Assembly: GCA_001939145.1 (NCBI GenBank)
Contig: LSRX01001475.1
Span: 52,847 to 116,846, forward strand
Direction of reading: 5' to 3'
Length of the DNA: 64,000 nucleotides
Source: Symbiodinium microadriaticum
Taxonomy: Eukaryota > Sar > Dinophyceae > Suessiales > Symbiodiniaceae
A program made the position numbers and the translations under genes. A model generated the notes under the pieces. It was not told the DNA's origin and made no database searches. It saw only the letters and a program-made list of their open reading frames with translations. Shown here piece by piece: positions 46,240 through 59,639 of this stretch. Every line of letters starts with the position of its first letter. Position 1 is the stretch's first letter.

Positions 46240-49220
46240 GGCAGTAAACTGGGACTAGAGACTTGGACGAAGTCCACCCTTGAATCGCAAAGCATGCCAG
46301 TGCAGTGTCGCACCCGTCGCCGTGGAACGTAATCTCCATCATTACCAGTATAATCACCATTGTCACCATCATCGCCACCATCTAGAATCTAGACCATCGC
46401 CAGCGTCATCCTCATCGTCTCCCTCGCCGTCACCGTCATCACCTTCATCGGCACGAGCATCTCGAGAATTCACGCTGGGTCAGAAAAACACTTCAACCTT
46501 CCATGAACCAGCTCAATCCAGGCTCAGCTCCAAGCCAAGTCGGCAGTAGCCATGGAGGTAGATCATGGTGCATGTATGTCTGAGCTGCACCAGGTGAAAG
46601 GACTAGAGTGCCAGCTTCACAGAAGCAAGCAAAGTTTCGCATTCGCAGTCACCTTGCACCGGTAGTGTCCTACACAAAACAACTCTGCCGGACAAAGCGA
46701 GACCCAAGATACACTAGTCCTGCAGAAGAGATGACAGAAGATAAGAAAACAAAATCCAGCGAGCTTTTGTTTGCTTCGGTCTTGCACGGGGAATGTGAAG
46801 CATGCGAACCATGACACTGCAATGAAAGGGCGGCTCATGTAAGCTGGTGCCTGGCACCTATCCCTGTAACACGCGGCCTCCGCCAAGACCAACTGCTGAC
46901 CTACCCACGAACCACTGTCTGGGTCTCAGGCTCAAGGAACTTGCCTATTCCATCAATCTGCCGCAAGAACATCCTAAACCCTAAGCCCCAATCTCAAACT
47001 GATGCCTGAAGACTACTTCATCCGTAGTCCCGAATGTCTAAACCCCAAATCAGAGCCCTAACCCCAGCCCAAAACTCGGAGCAAAGCTAAGGAGGCAGCT
47101 CATGTCCGGCCAGGGGTTCCACCTCTGCATCGCGCCTAAGTGGATCATCCCCCGGCACTCTCCCCCCTTTTTCGGCACCGCCCGGCGTCGGAGAAATAAT
47201 GGCTTGCGGCTTGGGGTTTCGAGTCTAGGATTTGGCATCTCAGGCATCAGAAGCAACAAGGGATGCCGCAGCCAAGCCGGAAAGGCTTGAGCCCCCTCAC
47301 ACTCTGCAAAGGAATGTCCTTGGTTCGACCTGTGAGTTTAGGGTTTAGGCCCCTTACATAGCATATTACCAGGCATGTGTTTTGTATGGTTCATGCCGAA
47401 TTCTGTTCAACACGTACTTCAATACTTTGCGACCTGCAGTTCTCCTAGGGCTCTTCGTGCATCTAGTAATCAGCTCGATCCACGCACATAGTTATACGAG
47501 CGTTCGTACGACTAGTACTGCTTGTCTTGTCATTGCTGCCGCGACTATGCATACTGGCTGATAGTATTGCCGCTTCCAAGACCATCAAGTCTGCATGAGC
47601 CAAAGCGCGGCTCATGATGTGAAGTGGGCATTCGCTAAAGACTCACGAAATCATCATGAAGCCACGCAGCCCGCTGAATCTCACGAACCACAGGCCCGAA
47701 ACGCGGATCCTCCCCCCGCCCCCGCTCCAAACACAACTCAAAGCCAAAACTCGCGAACTCCAAAGCCAACTTTACAAGCCAAAGCCCCAAGCCTCTTGCC
47801 CGACAGACCCGAGTTAAACGACTGCAACTTCATCAAACACAAAAAGGGCAAAGATTGCGAAGGCTGAGCGGCTAAGCGCTGCTGCTTCTAACAAGCCTGG
47901 CCTATGCCCCCCCAAAAGCAAGCCCTTGGCGTTCCAAGCAGCAGGGGATCTTCCTGTCTGGCGGACTGCGAGGCGCGTCGCCTCACTCGGGCCATCCTCA
48001 GCAGAGGCCAGTTGTTAAGCTAAGGCTCGACACCCAGAGCCCTGAGCCCGCTCGCAGCATGCAAACCTCGAAAACAGCCCTAGAAAGCCCCTCAATCTGA
48101 AAGACCCAAAAGCCTCCTGTGAGGGTGGTTGGACCCGCCGAATGTTCCCGAGTGTCATAGCATGCCTTCTAGATGTACGAGAGAAGAAGTCGCAACTTGC
48201 CATTTCAGTAAACAAGACAGCATAGTTCAGCCCAGCACGGCCTACGGTCAGTAACCGCATACCATTAGATTTCTAGAACTCCTCATTGTGGGCCTTCCGG
48301 ATTGCGCCCGACGTGTTCCAGCGCCTGAGAGACCGAGACTAAGCTCCGGGGAATTGGGCTTGAACACTTTCAGCTTCAACTGGTGGATGCAGACTTGGGT
48401 GACTTCGGAAAGTCACAGATTTTCCCTGCCCCGGGATCCCTCTCCACCCGAGATTTTGCGGTTCGGCCAGGGAGATCATGTGTAGGGCTACATGGAAAAG
48501 GCTTCAACTCCAATGGAACAGAATCGTGACAACATCGACTCCGAAAATACCCCACAAGCCCCGAATGACCAGACCCAGCGGACAGGACGAAATCCTTTGG
48601 TGCGTCCACTAGCGCAGACCCATGCCACATTCATTAAGCAACTCTGCCGATGCCGCATCAATGTACTGCAATAGCACAAAAACATTGCCCGCTGCTGATC
48701 TTCAATCACTGAATCCGAATTTCTCGCATGTCCAGCCTTGCCAGTACACTCTGTCTAAATGTGCACGGTCACAAGAATATCAAAAGCCCCAACGCTGCTG
48801 GCCATTGACTACTGGTAGGATGAACCCAAGAAGCCCAGGTGGCCTGCAGCGTCTGAGTGCATGACAAGAGCCCGATACTTCCAAAGCCAACGCAGGGATA
48901 CTTCTTGGCTCGGCACCGGCGGCCGGAAGACCAGCAGCACAAGCAGCACTCATCGCTGCAGCCTGCAAACAGCAAAGAGAAACCGTAATGCAATGAAGGA
49001 TTAGGGTTTAGGGTGGAGACTCGAGGCGTTCCCGTGTCAGCAAACGAAGCCATGAACATGTGGGGAATCAGGTTCCTCGAGTCTTTTGCTTGCTTCGATG
49101 CTGCTCTTCAGCAACAACGCAAAACTGACATGAACTGACGTCCCAATCAGACATCCTTTGGTATGTTCGAGTATATGACAATGACTAGATATCGTAGTAC
49201 ATTTGTACGCATTGTAATAC
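46240..49220. other. Unassigned stretch
   Basis: Mixed unique sequence with a CAT/CGT-rich patch (46,335-46,455) and sparse CCCTAA pieces (46,974-47,062, 48,999-49,012). No gene, RNA or transposon feature could be supported. Confidence 0.45.
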
Positions 49221-49226
49221 ATGATG

Positions 49227-51028
49227 TCAGCAAACACGAGCACAGCGGAACCCCTGAATGACCACGCGCACTTCCCCTTTTCCTCTTCGTGCGGAAGTGT
49301 GGAGGTGGCCATCCGAAAGGGTCCCCCCGAGCGCTTCGGGGCTAAAGGCTCCCAAAGGAGCACTGGTGTAGCACTGATGTGCCTGGCGAGAAAAGTCCCG
49401 CATCTCGTTCGAGCGTGTGGGGGAACTCTCGGCCTTACCGTGCACCACTGGGGCCATTGGTGAGGGAATGTCGCAAACTAGACGGAATCCCTGGTAGTCG
49501 GGGTGCGCTAGCTCGTCCGCCGCCCGCCCCTGCTTGAAGTCGCACGTCATGTGGGAAGGAGCAAGGGTACATCCCATGCAGTGACCATCACGACTGCCGC
49601 CGACGGCATGTTCCTGGACTTGCTGTGTAGGAGGGAATAAGTCAGCCATCTGGTGAATCTTGAAGAGGACCTCCTTCTCCGGGTTCGAGAGGAGGATGCC
49701 CAAGATTGCCGCCCCCGATGCGTCCATGCCGTTCTGCTTAGCGGAGGCGCTCCGAGCGGTCCGAGTTAACCTCCTCCTGCTCCCCCACAGATTTGGCCCA
49801 GGCGCAGTGGGGGAGCGGGCCTTTCTTCTTCAGCCGGGACCCACCATACATTCTCATCTTCCCTGATGTGAGATGCGATTGACTTGAAGCGGACGAGTTT
49901 GCCTTCGGCGCCCTCTTCGGTGCCTTGCTCTCCATCGCCTTGGTCACCTCGTCCCCCCAAAATTGGATGGCATCGGGGGCCAGCAACTGGCTGGCTGCGG
50001 AGGGCCCCATCCTCCTGCAGCCTTTTATTGGCTGCCCTGGTCTGCTCCAGGCTCGTCTGCGCATCGAGCACCGCGGTCCAGGCGCCGTCTCTTTCCGGGC
50101 CCTCCGTCCAGCTGCGCTTGCGCAGGCTCCTGAACTTCTCCATGTCCATGTGCCTCAAAATTTGCGCATCGCCTCTTCGTCAGGAATGATCTGCGCCCCT
50201 GCATCCCCAACAGCGCCGCCACATCTTCATCACCATGCTGGCTGACCTCGGCCTCCGACCATCTCTCCTTCGGAGGGGGATTCCGTACCATCTTGGCCGC
50301 GACCTTCACCGCCAACAACTTCCTCCTGGCACTCGGGTCGCTCGGCCCGGCCCTCGAATGCGGAGGGGCTGCGTCTCGGTTCACCTCTTGCTCGATGGCT
50401 GGTCTCACCGCCGATTCCCTGGCGTCCCACAGCGGCCGGCATCTTCAGGAGCGCCGCGCGGCACTGTCTCTTCGCGATGTGGTATCGAGCTCTCTCCACG
50501 CCGCCACGGTTGAACGCCTTGCCGCGGAAATGCAGGAAGAGCTCCACCAGGTCGTCCTGGGCCGCGCCACCCCACCAGAGGAAGAAACCTCAGCCCTGGA
50601 GTCACCGGTGCTGCCATGGTGCAAGTCGCCCCAATGCTCTTCGTCCAGGGGCTGACTCGGTCGTCTCGGAGAGGCGCGAAGATGGGACCGTGCTCTCAAG
50701 CCATTCCATTACCTGGTCCGCATGCGCGGTATCCTCATCTTCACTCAAGTTGAGCGGGCCACGGTCTGTTGCATCTCCTCCAGCAACATCGTCCCTGGTG
50801 ATGTTCTCGACGATCTCCGCCTCCCCCTCATCAGGATCGGCTGTCCAGAGGCGCCAAGAGCGTGGCACCAGCGATCTCCCGCAGCTCCCCTGCTGCCGCA
50901 AATTCCTCAACAACGGTCCAAGCATCAGCAAAGGTAGCTGGTGCGGCCATGGCGAGCAAAGGCGAGCGAAGGGAAAGTTTTCAATCACAGAAGTGGTGTG
51001 CGGGAACACCAGTCGCTTGAGCCAAAAT
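49227..51028 (-). pseudogene. Retroposed mRNA with relict spliced leader, frameshifted
   Basis: Minus strand. The 13 bases ATTTTGGCTCAAG (51,028-51,016) are the 3' end of the dinoflagellate spliced leader. After 65 bases an ATG (50,950) opens MAAPATFADAWTVVEEFAAA. A frame change near 50,850 leads to DEGEAEIVENITRDDVAGGD, an acidic segment. Later phases read LVELFLHFRGKAFNRGGVER, AALLGMQGRRSFLTKRRC, EKFRSLRKRSWTEGPERDG, FWGDEVTKAMESKAPKRA and ASGAAILGILLSNPEKEVLF in succession without an evident intron. At least five frame changes make it a processed pseudogene. The parent protein is unknown; it looks hydrophilic and basic/acidic in blocks. No poly(A) tail was seen. Confidence 0.6.
51016..51028 (-). 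other. Relict dinoflagellate spliced-leader sequence
   Basis: ATTTTGGCTCAAG equals the last 13 bases of the 22-base dinoflagellate SL exon as I remember it. The base before it differs (T for C). A chance match of 13 bases in this window is unlikely (about 0.002), and it lies just upstream of an ATG in the right orientation. Confidence 0.75.
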
Positions 51029-51109
51029 AACATTCGCAAATGTGTCTCAAGCGTATTGCTGACATAAGGCATTGCCCTGGCGCTCACTGGTTCAATAACC
51101 ATAACAGAA

Positions 51110-53140
51110 TATTTCTAGGTGTTGCTATGCAAAGTCACCTTACTCAGAAACTGCTCTGGGGTGCTTGCGAGCGCTGCAAAGCGCTGTCTCTGAGTCTGAT
51201 GGCCGGCTCTTTGGCGATCGACCTGTGAATGCTGATGCCACAGGGTGCTTCTTGATCTTGCAAAGCCTCCAACCCTATTCTTTCCCATACAGATTGGGAC
51301 TATCTTTACCAATGAAGCCCACTCTTTGCCTCGCCCCACAAGCCCCATGGGCTCGGCGTGATTGTACGGCACAGCTGCCAAGGGCCGGAAGAAGCGCGGG
51401 GAGGCCATGCCATTGGCCGTCACGAGACACATCGGCACTGACCACCCGCTTCGAGAGCTGGGATGAGGGCTTTGGCCTGCGGCTTTTGATTCTACTTGGG
51501 CAACGCGGCTGCCGTTGTAAAACAAGTGCGTTGAGGTGCAGTGTCTCTAGACTACGGTGGGAGGGCTTTCTTTGGGACAGGATCCCTAACCGGATCCAGT
51601 GAGCTAAAGGGGCATCAGATGCCATGAGGCTTAGGGGAGATGTGGGTCTCTTCGATCCTCAATGGCTTGCCCAGTCAACCGTAAACGACGCCACCCGGAC
51701 GATTCCCTTCACATCGAGACATTGAAGGCCGTCCAGTCCTGACTATGCCGTCTCGAGATCTTGCGCAGGCTGCGAGTTTCACTAGATACAGTGGACTCCG
51801 CTTCTGCCTCGCCGGCGAACTCCGTCTCCTAAGCGTTGCAGCTTGTCTAATGTGCCTCTGAACTTGACACATCCAGTCTTCGCATGCTTCTCAAGTATTC
51901 AGGATGTAGTGATGGCAGCGGCGGGTTGGCGGCGGCGGTGGTTTCGTTGTGGCGTTGCCCTTACACGGCTGCCTGCGTTCTCGTTTGTCGCAGCTCTGAT
52001 TGCAGAATTGCTTTGGCATCTGCAAGACTTGGTCTTTTGGCTGGGAGGGCATGGGTTGGCAGGGGTTCACGGCAGGATGTCACGATCTTCTTTTCGCAAA
52101 ACTGTGAGCTCTGGCCATACCCTCAGACCCCTTGCGACCAGATGGCTTGAGGCGAAGGATCAAGGCTGCCCAGCATCGACTGTCGTCCGGTATTGTGACA
52201 CAGGTCAGATATTGCGACATGCTCAAACAGACCCAATACTATGCTCGATATACTGCGTGTGCATCTGGAAAATCTGCGAACCTGAAACCTTCTTCGTTTC
52301 AGCTAGTACCCTCTGCGGCCCAGGCAGCCAACTTCGCATCTCGCCTGTCCGACATCGCAGTTCATCTGATAGTCCCAAACTTACTGTGTCAGCTCTGGCC
52401 CTGACAACGAAACTCAGACTGGATGTGGACCCATCCATTCAAGGCCCCCTGACCACATCATGAGAGCCAAGGCTGCACTACGACAACATGCAACCCACTG
52501 CTACCACCCTGTGACAGGCAATGCGCCGCTGCCGTTGTCGTCATCATGTTTCATTGATTTACGCTGCATATGGCAACACTATGTCTGCATGCGCTTGCAC
52601 ATACAAGCATACATAGAGACCTGTATGCAAGCATACATACACATATTGTATGTATGTAAATGTAAGAGCATGTGTAGAGACAGGAGGTGTCATGCTATGT
52701 TGCATCATGATAGATTGCCACGCAGCCTTACACGGTGCAGAGTGCATCAAGGCCCGTGCCTGGCATGGGAATGGCCCTGATCGAAGTGGTAAGATACCGA
52801 AATCTGAACCGCATCGGGAGCTCCTCTCACGTTGAGCGAGCATCCGAAGATCTAAGCTAAGTGTAGTTTGGATCATGTCCTGCCCGCAGAGATGCTCAAC
52901 CCAAATATTTAAATGCGAATATTTGACCGACAGTACTCTCACTGCACGATAGGCGGTCGTGTAGCAGGGTTTTCGCTCACCGCGCGCAGAGACTCACGCA
53001 CGGCAAGGACGGGTTCATACAGAGGACGCATGCAACGCAGCGATGCAAACACCCAGAAGGACGATTCGAGAGAATGCAGTGATGCGCTCACCGGCAGCAC
53101 AACTGCTACCACCGCGCTGCACTACCACTACCACTGCCAA
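51110..53140. other. Unassigned stretch
   Basis: Unique sequence, with a short (CATA) patch near 52,600-52,665. A 206-codon plus frame (51,843-52,463) has no motif and overlaps other frames. Confidence 0.45.
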
Positions 53141-53144
53141 GAAA

Positions 53145-53223
53145 ACATTGATACTGCTACTGCTACAGCAATTCTGCGATTACTGCTAGCACTGCTAATG
53201 CTGCTAATCCTGCTAGTCCTGCA

Positions 53224-53273
<50 letters not shown>

Positions 53274-53360
53274 TCCTGCTCCTCCTGCTGCTCCTCCTGC
53301 TGCTCCTCCTGCTGCTGCTGCTGCTGCTACTACTACTACTACCACTACTGCTATTACTAT

Positions 53361-53414
<54 letters not shown>

Positions 53415-53509
53415 GACGACTACTACTACAAGGACCACGACTACGACCACGACTACGACTACGACTAGGACTACGATTAGGACTACGACTACTACTGCTA
53501 CTGCTACTG

Positions 53510-53571
<62 letters not shown>

Positions 53572-53605
53572 GCTGCTACTATTACTACTGCTACTACTGC
53601 CAGTG
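53145..53605. repeat. Long compound triplet tract (CTG, CTC, CTA, ACG)
   Basis: (CTG)n at about 53,220-53,330, (CTA)n at 53,330-53,395, ACGACG/ACTACG at 53,395-53,490, and (CTA)n at 53,510-53,565. Poly-Leu and poly-Val frames are artefacts. Confidence 0.96.
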
Positions 53606-53609
53606 CACC

Positions 53610-54955
53610 ACGAAGCTTTATTACGAGAAAACCGGAAGGAAATGTTGGGCGGGCAATCCGTTTCTAGAATCCGGGTACTTTAGTTAGGCTTGCAAAGGTA
53701 CGCCATGGCGCTTGAATCACGAGGTGTGCGAATCAGATGATTTGAACCACGGCCAGCGAGCTAGGAGGAATTGCACGGCTTTGGGATGCTGGAGAAAGAC
53801 TCCGTGCATTGCCCAGTAATTAGTGCTGAAGAACGAATCGAAGAACGAATGCTACGTACAAAGGCAGTGGAAGCTGCTTTCAACATTGGCACTCCCATGC
53901 ACTCTCCCGGCCACGAATGTGCCTGAAGAGTCGCAGGAGCCGTCCTGTATCTCGAAGCTGGTCGAGAACCCCATGCAGTGCACGGTGGACGAACTCGCGG
54001 GCTGTGCAGTTGAGCTGTTCGACCTTTGTCTGGGCCACAAGGCATCTTAAAGCCAGGGCTGATGCCTCTTAGTCGGCAACGAAGTCATGAAGCGCTTTAC
54101 ACTGCCGGGTCATGCGACGAGATTCCTGCTTCGAGGTCTTGCATTTCAAGCATCTTGTGAAAACCCTTCTATCTGCTCAATAGGTCTCCATGCAGCGGTT
54201 AGAACGTGGACATCACTGACACCTAAATTCCAAACATGGATCCTGAGCTCAAATGCTGGTCCCCACACGTTCCTTTCCATCAACAACTCAACAAAAGAAT
54301 GTGGCCTCCGTAGCACTACAAACGAAGCAAAGCAAGCACGACGAACAACTTGATGGCTCAAGTTGCTGTGATAGACCGCCAAGCCGAGCGAGCGCACACC
54401 CTGTGATTCGACGGAGTTCTGAGAACAGCTAGTTTCCAAAAGGTGCCTTGACCCTTGCAGTGCTCCTGAGCATCACAATGAACAAGCATGCAGATGACAT
54501 AGACTTCCAAGGAAAGCACACAGTAAAAGAAAAAAACGATAGCTCGAGAGAGAGAGAGAGAAAGCGAGGCGCAAGAATAAGAGGCTCTGCTGCAGTCGGA
54601 GACTTTGAAACCAGAACCCAAAGCTGGCTGTTCAAATCCCGAACCCTGGATCCATGAGCGTGTACTGAGTGGAGTGGCAAACACGCTCTGCTCAACGATT
54701 GCCGAGGAGATCACCGGATAACCCAACAGCACGATCTTGGATCTTTCCGCCGTTTGCATCATCCACACCCCATGCAACGAGTAATGTGGAAACTGTAAGC
54801 CGCTTAGCCTGACAAACCAACCTCCGGCATAGCACGTCACAGTGCTCGGCCAGCGGCCACTCCCATCACGGCCGCTTTGAAGGCACCTCGGGTCAGTACA
54901 CGTTTATACACGTACCTGATAATGTGTGGATGCACATGTACATAGGTTACCATAT
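53610..54955. other. Unassigned stretch
   Basis: Unique sequence with a short (GA)n at 54,546-54,563. Overlapping frames up to 160 codons. No gene recognised. Confidence 0.45.
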
Positions 54956-54965
54956 AGGGGTTACC

Positions 54966-55006
<41 letters not shown>

Positions 55007-55205
55007 TATAGGTACGTATGGACAGAGAAAGAAGGATAGATAGACAGATAGATAGGTATATAGATAGATAGACAAATAGATAGACAGACAGGTAGATAGG
55101 CAGAGATATAGATAGATAGAGATATAGATAGATAAATAAATAGATATATATATATATAGAGAGAGAGAGAGACGGATAGATAGATAGACAGACAGATAGA
55201 TAGAT
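54966..55205. repeat. (TA)n then (GATA)n tract
   Basis: About nineteen TA units (54,968-55,003) followed by GATAGATAGACA units and a second TA/GA run (55,142-55,170). Confidence 0.96.
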
Positions 55206-55309
55206 AGTGTTTTCATATTGAAGATATAAACAACTGTGCTTTAATATACATAAAAAGATATGGTGTGTATATACATATGATATAATACAACACGTATACT
55301 TTAACATCT

Positions 55310-55560
55310 AATCGAATCGAACCTAACCTAACCTAGTCTAATCTAATCTAACCAAGTACAATACAATACCTTAGCATACAACACAGCACCATACACTACA
55401 CTGCATCACAATACAATTCAATGTACCATGATCTAGTATGATAAAATACAATACCGAATAATAGAATATGAGATAATATCACAACATAACATAGCATAAC
55501 GTGATATTGCATAACATATCATAGTAAAACATAACGACATATAACCGACTATACCGTATT
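55310..55560. repeat. Degenerate pentanucleotide (CATAA/CAATA/CTAAC) region
   Basis: Words of five bases such as CTAAC, CAATA, CATAA and CATAG follow one another with drifting sequence, almost without G, for about 240 bases. Confidence 0.75.
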
Positions 55561-55577
55561 ATGAAATGTAACTATAT

Positions 55578-55592
55578 ATGTATTTATGTAAG

Positions 55593-55623
<31 letters not shown>

Positions 55624-55980
55624 GTATGCATGTATGTGTATGTATGTCTGTGTATGTATGTATGTATGTATGTATGTACGTATGCATGCATGCATGTATG
55701 CATGTATGCATGTATGCATGTATGCATGTATGAATGTATGCATGTATGCATGTATGTATTTTGGTTTGTATGATTGTATGTAAGTTTTGTATGTGCGCAT
55801 GTATGCATGCCTGTATATATGTATATTGTCTCGTTCTTGAATTGAGGGATATGTGTATGTACAAAACACTTATGTGTATATATACATGTATATATATATA
55901 TATGTACACATATATATATATATATATATGTCTGTGTGTATGTGTGTATATATATATATATGTGTGTGTGTGTATATGTA
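55578..55980. repeat. (GTAT)n, (TGCATGTA)n and (TA)n tracts
   Basis: GTATGTAT runs, a TGCATGTA block (55,683-55,762), then TATATATA with GTGTGT inserts to 55,980. Confidence 0.95.
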
Positions 55981-56029
55981 TACCAATACTTATTTCTTTT
56001 TTTCCATATTTATATACATAAATATATTG

Positions 56030-58440
56030 ACTGTTGTGTTCGTGCACCTGGCATTTTTTTTGCATTGCAAAGTGAGAAAACCCATCTTCTCGAAATGGAA
56101 GCGTAGGCTTGTACCAGCAAAGTCTTCGTCAAACACACTCATTTTGTAGACGCGTGTTGACACAAGAACAGGTACATCTTGTTCTCCTCAAACGAAGGAA
56201 AACCGATTAGGAAGAGTAGCTGGCGCGGACAAAACGACTCAAAACATGTGAGCGCAGATCTACAACTTCCACTCAACAAAATCCATGCAGGGCAATGACA
56301 ACACAATTTCCTCTGAGGTTCCGGCAACTTCTGCATGCCAGGCCCCCGTCATGAAGGCTCAGAAAGCCTTTATCGTGCTGGAGATTTTTCACATGTAACA
56401 TGGTTGGGGTGCCTGAACCAGAGCCGCAGTGACCTTGCAGTACTAAGTTTTGAGATGTACCTCGCTTGAGGCTGCTCGGTTCGTCCTCCTTGGCCGTTCC
56501 TTGCACAGTTTGGAGTTCTAGCTCATCTTGGGGCTCCGTGTGCTGCGCGGCACTGTGAAAGAAGCAGTCTTTGTTACGGGGTTCCGGGCCTCGGGTGTCT
56601 GTAGCCCTGCTGTTCACGGATATTGACTGAACAAGGAAGGCGCAGGCGACAGCGGGGCCAGCAGTGTCAGACCAAGCTTCTATCAGCAAATCAATGCAGC
56701 TCCTTCAAGGTTTGCTTGCACTCATGCCCCAGCCCCCGAGGCCCGAGACCAGCTGTATCCAAAATCACAGGCAACACGCATAACCCGGATGACCCACTCT
56801 TGCCACAGTGTGCGCGATCTCTTCACTCGAACCTTTGTATTTAAAGCAAGCGGTACGTTAACGACGTGTTAACCAAAACTCCTACTCAGGTGCAGTGGCC
56901 CCGTTTTGGTTGCGCCCGACCGGGCACACCGCCCGAAAACTCGGACTTCTGCGCCCGCCCCGAGCACCGCCTGGGGGGGCGAGTGCCAGCCGCTAGTCAG
57001 ACGAAAATAAAGCCAGATTCCCTCACGGTGGCGAGGGTGGGAGAAGAAAAATCACCTCTGCGCCCGTCGCAGGCAACTCCTCCGACGATGAGGTAGTAAC
57101 AGGCCGGAAGAAGCCATGATTCGACGAGTTGCGAAGGGCTGAGAGGAGACAACAAATCAGCGATCGAGCCGAGCAGCTGTCGGTCGCTTGTTCCTGCTCG
57201 CATAAATGCGCTACGCAACAAGGAAGGTGGCTCAATGGCCATAGCTACTCAACATCGCAGGTGGCTGAGACACTGTGCAGCAAACATTCAAGCCTAAGTG
57301 GTACCTGATACCTCCTTCGTGCCTGAGCAAGTTGCAGTACACCATAGCACCCAAAGGGTGAAAACTTCGCGTGCTTGATATTCGCGATAACCGAAGCTTA
57401 CTCACGTCGGTCAGGATATGTGATATGTGTCTATTCGACACATGTGCTCCACGGTGGAAGAGGTCACATCCAGGAAGGCTTGGACAACGTACTGGGAGTG
57501 ATTGCATCAGCAAGCCTCTACGGTTGTCTTGGAAAGAAGAAGTCGAAGCTCAACATTTTCTGCCACTTCGCAATGGTCTCAACTTCCGCCAGGTCCACCT
57601 GGCATGCTTGGGGCAAACTCCGACAGCCGCCTATTGCGACCCAGTACTCTCCTGGCTCACAGTTCCCCAGTGTTTTGCGTTTGGTCGGCGTCCGCAATTC
57701 TCGAAGCAGGCCGGTGTGCTGCGCTGCAACCCTGACTGTACTGCATCACTGTCTTCCACCGGTTCTTCAGTGTCTCGAAGGCATGCTGACGGATCCGGTT
57801 AGCCCGATGGCTCCGTGTCTTGGGGTTCAGTTGCTCCCGGTGTCTTGGTGTGTATATATCCTGTCGATATCCTGGCGCTACGGTACCTATCACAATCTCC
57901 TGGACTCTAACGACCTCCTAGATTTTCAGTGGTCCGTTGTTGCGGTTATCGTGTGTCCCCGTGACTCGTCGCCTGTGTGTCAGGATGTCAATGCCATGCC
58001 TAGACGTTTGCACCTTCCGTGCAACCCCAAAACGTCTGACAGGCCCCAAGTCCTTCCAAGACGATGCGGAGGCGAGATGTTCCGCATGTTCTTCTTGAAG
58101 AACCGCACAAACACATGTTAACACGATGCCACCTGTCCAAACTGCCGTCGCTTGGACAGCCGACGAGGCAGAAAGGAAGCCAAGCTACTATGCAACTTGG
58201 GGTTCGATTTTCCCGCGCTACATCTGTCAGGAAACCACGCCGGAACCCGCAGAAGCCTGATGCGACGAACCCCCGCCAATTCGGCGCCTCCTGCCAGGGC
58301 TTGCACGCTTCTCAGGCTCAGCAGGGCAAGCGGACACGGATCCGACAGCTTAAGCTTTCAGTGCTGGTCAAAACCATGTCCTGACAGCATGCATCATCTG
58401 GGACTCATGTCCGGCATGCAGCACGAGGACTTTTGCTGAT
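56030..58440. other. Unassigned stretch
   Basis: The longest non-repetitive plus frame is 248 codons (57,375-58,121). It has no recognised motif and competes with a 143-codon frame in another phase. I leave it unassigned. Confidence 0.4.
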
Positions 58441-58499
58441 ACTCACACTAGTCGGGTCGTAAGAACAGCTGATGGCCACCTGTACTTTCGCAGGAAGCC

Positions 58500-59270
58500 G
58501 AGAATTCCCATGCTTCGTCTTTGAATTCCTTGAGACTCGGAAGATCGTAGCAGGCAGTCGCACCAGAGGTTCTCGCCCAATGAGAGATATAGAGTACTTG
58601 CGAGGCGCAACCTCCAGACCTGCAACGAGCAACTAATTACGCACTATGCACATTCTGAATTCATCCATCGGCTCTTTTGCGCCACTACTCTCGAAACTCA
58701 AAACCCGCACCAAGCACTCAACAGGCACTCGACAGAAAGCCAAGGCAAATAGACACAAAACACGATAGACTGGTGAAGCAACATGCCACTTTTTTTGTGG
58801 ATTATCCAAGAATAAGAGCAGTTTGCCAGCTGATGGTCGTGGCGCGGGAAAATGCTGGAAACAGCTCAACCTGTACAGCACTCTCGTGCAGCCATGCATT
58901 TCATCTGATTACCGGCATCCATTTCATGCATGTAACGAATTCGAGGAAGTGCTATGCTGCTTTTTTTCTCCAGGCCCACGATCATGCGGAAAGGATTTCC
59001 TGGGACTTCTCTAAGGCTTTTTTTCAAGGCGTAGCTGCAAGGCGTAGCTGCAAGGCGTAGCCGCAGGGCCGGAGTTTTTTTTCGAATTCTCCTTGCTTCG
59101 TCTTTGAATTCGTCTGAGACGATCTGAGGAGTTTTTTTCGCCGAAAGCCCACAGTCAGAGAATCTAAAGCCGTCTCGCAACATGCATCTCACCTGATTCC
59201 TGCAGCTGGCTTCGTGCATACTGCGAATTCAGAGAATTCACAGACCTGCAGTGCGGCATGCATTTGCTGC
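58500..59270. repeat. Diverged direct repeats rich in GAATTC
   Basis: The 18 bases TGCTTCGTCTTTGAATTC occur at 58,511 and 59,094. CATGCAT ... CTGATT ... CGAATTC blocks recur at about 58,893-58,945 and 59,180-59,238. A 15-bp unit (AAGGCGTAGCTGC) is repeated three times at 59,026-59,066. Confidence 0.75.
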
Positions 59271-59639
59271 CCAAGCTCGGATTTGTTGAGTGCCTGGACA
59301 GAGGCAGGATAGGGTATATTTGTCTTTCAGTTCTCCTGCTGCCGCAGTTTTCGAAGACAGACGCACGCCCAAGTCAACGAAAGCACCCAACCGAAAAACA
59401 CTGCAAGTCAATGCACAACGCTAGACCTTTTTGTACACCTTCGAGGCCTCAACTCTCAACGACTGGGGGGGCATGCAAACACAGATGGTGTTGAAGATAT
59501 CTGATCGCTGGCATTCTAACTGTGCTTGAAACTTCGTTGGATTCGTTTATCAATCATAATTCGGGTGCTGTAGCGGCTACAAGAACAGCTATGACTATGA
59601 TTTCAGCCCTAATGTTCCAATACTCTATCACGAGTGCAA

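Noticed and set aside
53145..53605. Poly-leucine membrane protein
   Set aside because: The hydrophobic run is the CTG/CTA repeat itself; the flanks have no coding signal.
57375..58121. 248-codon plus-strand gene
   Set aside because: No motif, no start or splice context, and a competing frame; length alone is not enough at this base composition.
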